Below, piece by piece: positions 63,048 to 64,000 of a stretch of 64,000 nucleotides of DNA. How positions within the stretch are numbered: the stretch's first letter is position 1; every line of letters starts with the position of its first letter. The stretch comes from Bradyrhizobium tropiciagri (lineage in GTDB: Bacteria > Pseudomonadota > Alphaproteobacteria > Rhizobiales > Xanthobacteraceae), in the NCBI RefSeq assembly GCF_018130545.1, contig NZ_JAFCKF010000002.1:682001-746000 (forward strand), given 5' to 3'. The position numbers and the translations under genes are program-made. The notes under the pieces were generated by a model that made no database searches, was not told where the DNA came from, and saw only the letters and a list, made by a program, of their open reading frames with translations.

Positions 63048-64000
63048 ATGCCAGGCACCAACGATCGCTTCGACGGCAAGCGCGTGCTCGCCGATCTCAA
63101 CACGCTGCGTGCGATCGGCGCCTACAAGTCCGGCGTGCACAAGCCGACCTTCTCAGAGCCGCATCTGCGCTCGCTCGACTGGCTGGCCGCCCGCCTGCCC
63201 GACGCGGATCTCACCGCAACGATCGACGGCATCGGCAATGTGCTCGGCACGAGCGCAAAGGCGGGACCGAAACTGCTCGCCGGCTCGCATCTGGAGAGCC
63301 AGAACCATGCGGGCTGGCTTGATGGCCCGCTCGGCGTGATCTACGCGCTCGAAGCCGCGCGCGTCATCAATACCGATCCGGAGATTCACGGCGCGGTCGA
63401 GGTCGCCTCGTGGTGCGATGAGGAAGGACATTTCGGCAGTTTCCTCGGCAGCCGCTCCTTTGCCGGCGCCGTCACCGAAGCCGACATCGATGCGGCGCGC
63501 GACCGCTCCAGCGATCGCACCATGCGACAGGCGTTGCAGGATGCGGGCTTCGCTGGACGCCCGCGCCTCAACGCCGAAGCTCGTCGCCATATCGGCTATC
63601 TCGAGGCGCATATCGAACAGGGTGACACGTTGGAGAGCAGCGGGCTCAAGATCGGTATCGTCACCTCGATCGTCGGCATCTGGCAGTATCGCATCACGTT
63701 CACCGGCGCGCAGAACCATGCCGGCACCACGCGGATGGCGGTGCGCAAGGATGCGGGACTTGCGCTGGCGCGGTTCTGTGTCGCGATCGACGATAGCCTC
63801 CCTGCCCTGTGCGGCCCGCGCACAGTGTGGACCACCGGCCGCATCACGCTGGATCCGGGTGCACCGAGCGTCATCCCGGGTGCCGCCGAGATGCTGTTCC
63901 AGATCCGCGACGACAATCCCGAGGTGATCGCACGTCTCGAGCAGCATCTGCAGCGCATGGCGGCCGAGGTCACCGCGCAGGGGCGTTGCAGCGTGAAGGT
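63048..64000 (+). CDS. M20-family hydantoinase/carbamoylase-type amidohydrolase (3' end outside window)
   Basis: ATG 63048 (CCGGAG upstream), open to the end of the window (317 codons seen; family length about 410). Zinc-site segments: GSHLESQNHAGWLDGPLGVI, SWCDEEGHFGSFLGSRSF and YLEAHIEQGDTLE, then the lid-domain start IVGIWQYRITFTGAQNHAGTT. These match N-carbamoyl-L-amino-acid hydrolases and allantoate amidohydrolases. The substrate cannot be fixed from this part. Confidence 0.9.
   Translation, partial: MPGTNDRFDGKRVLADLNTLRAIGAYKSGVHKPTFSEPHLRSLDWLAARLPDADLTATIDGIGNVLGTSAKAGPKLLAGSHLESQNHAGWLDGPLGVIYALEAARVINTDPEIHGAVEVASWCDEEGHFGSFLGSRSFAGAVTEADIDAARDRSSDRTMRQALQDAGFAGRPRLNAEARRHIGYLEAHIEQGDTLESSGLKIGIVTSIVGIWQYRITFTGAQNHAGTTRMAVRKDAGLALARFCVAIDDSLPALCGPRTVWTTGRITLDPGAPSVIPGAAEMLFQIRDDNPEVIARLEQHLQRMAAEVTAQGRCSVK

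Overview
The window reads as a piece of an alphaproteobacterial chromosome of the Bradyrhizobium/Rhodopseudomonas type. This rests on the GC-rich coding style, the gene order dgt-argS-(SPOR)-nagZ-scpA-scpB-tatABC-serS-surE-pcm, a complete leucine-degradation block, an OpgC glucan-modifying protein, candidate EcfG-type stress promoters and several small proteins typical of that group. No integrase, transposase, phage gene or CRISPR array was seen.

Layout. 1-2.4 kb: the end of a cysteine-cluster protein and a complete outer-membrane porin. 2.5-18.3 kb: a long, mostly minus-strand housekeeping block covering cell-wall maintenance (M23/LysM lipoprotein, SPOR protein, NagZ), protein repair (Pcm), nucleotide turnover (SurE, Dgt), SerRS, ArgRS, Tat secretion (TatA, B, C) and chromosome condensation (ScpA, B). 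18.4-24.5 kb: ErpA, an RND efflux pair, a GNAT acetyltransferase and ExoIII. 24.5-30 kb: a divergent sugar-acid catabolic locus (alcohol dehydrogenase, SDR, enolase-superfamily dehydratase, GntR regulator, MFS transporter). 30-34.7 kb: an ExoR-like Sel1 protein, IlvD and a PilZ-PAS-PAS-GGDEF diguanylate cyclase. 35.4-42.5 kb: leucine catabolism (isovaleryl-CoA dehydrogenase, both methylcrotonyl-CoA carboxylase subunits, HMG-CoA lyase) with a divergent TetR-Lrp regulator pair. 42.5-45.1 kb: a complex I accessory subunit, OpgC and a two-domain VOC protein.

45.2-51.8 kb is the most unusual region. It is a compact ribosomal-peptide locus of the thiazole/oxazole-modified microcin (TOMM) class: a 132-residue precursor with 13 cysteines in its C-terminal 42 residues, a fused E1-like/YcaO cyclodehydratase, a SagB-type flavin dehydrogenase and, convergent to them, a NodU/CmcH-type carbamoyltransferase. 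The precursor has a signal-peptide-like N-terminus, and no dedicated exporter, protease or immunity gene is adjacent. A 7-bp motif (GATGAAC and its complement) is clustered about 130 bp upstream of both the precursor and the carbamoyltransferase. This suggests the two are controlled together.

52-64 kb holds many small genes: Gly/Tyr-rich secreted proteins, a cyclase-family hydrolase, a decayed TPR-glycosyltransferase, tRNA-Pro, a DUF192 protein, a double cold-shock protein, a Sir2 deacylase, a GrlR-like protein, glyoxalase I, a GST, a PilZ protein, tRNA-Glu, a lipoprotein and the start of an M20 hydrolase. It also contains four very short ORFs (26-57 codons), a dispersed repeat present twice, and three terminator-like hairpins in a row that could mark tandem small RNAs. 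All functional statements rest on reading the sequence and on family knowledge; no database search was run.
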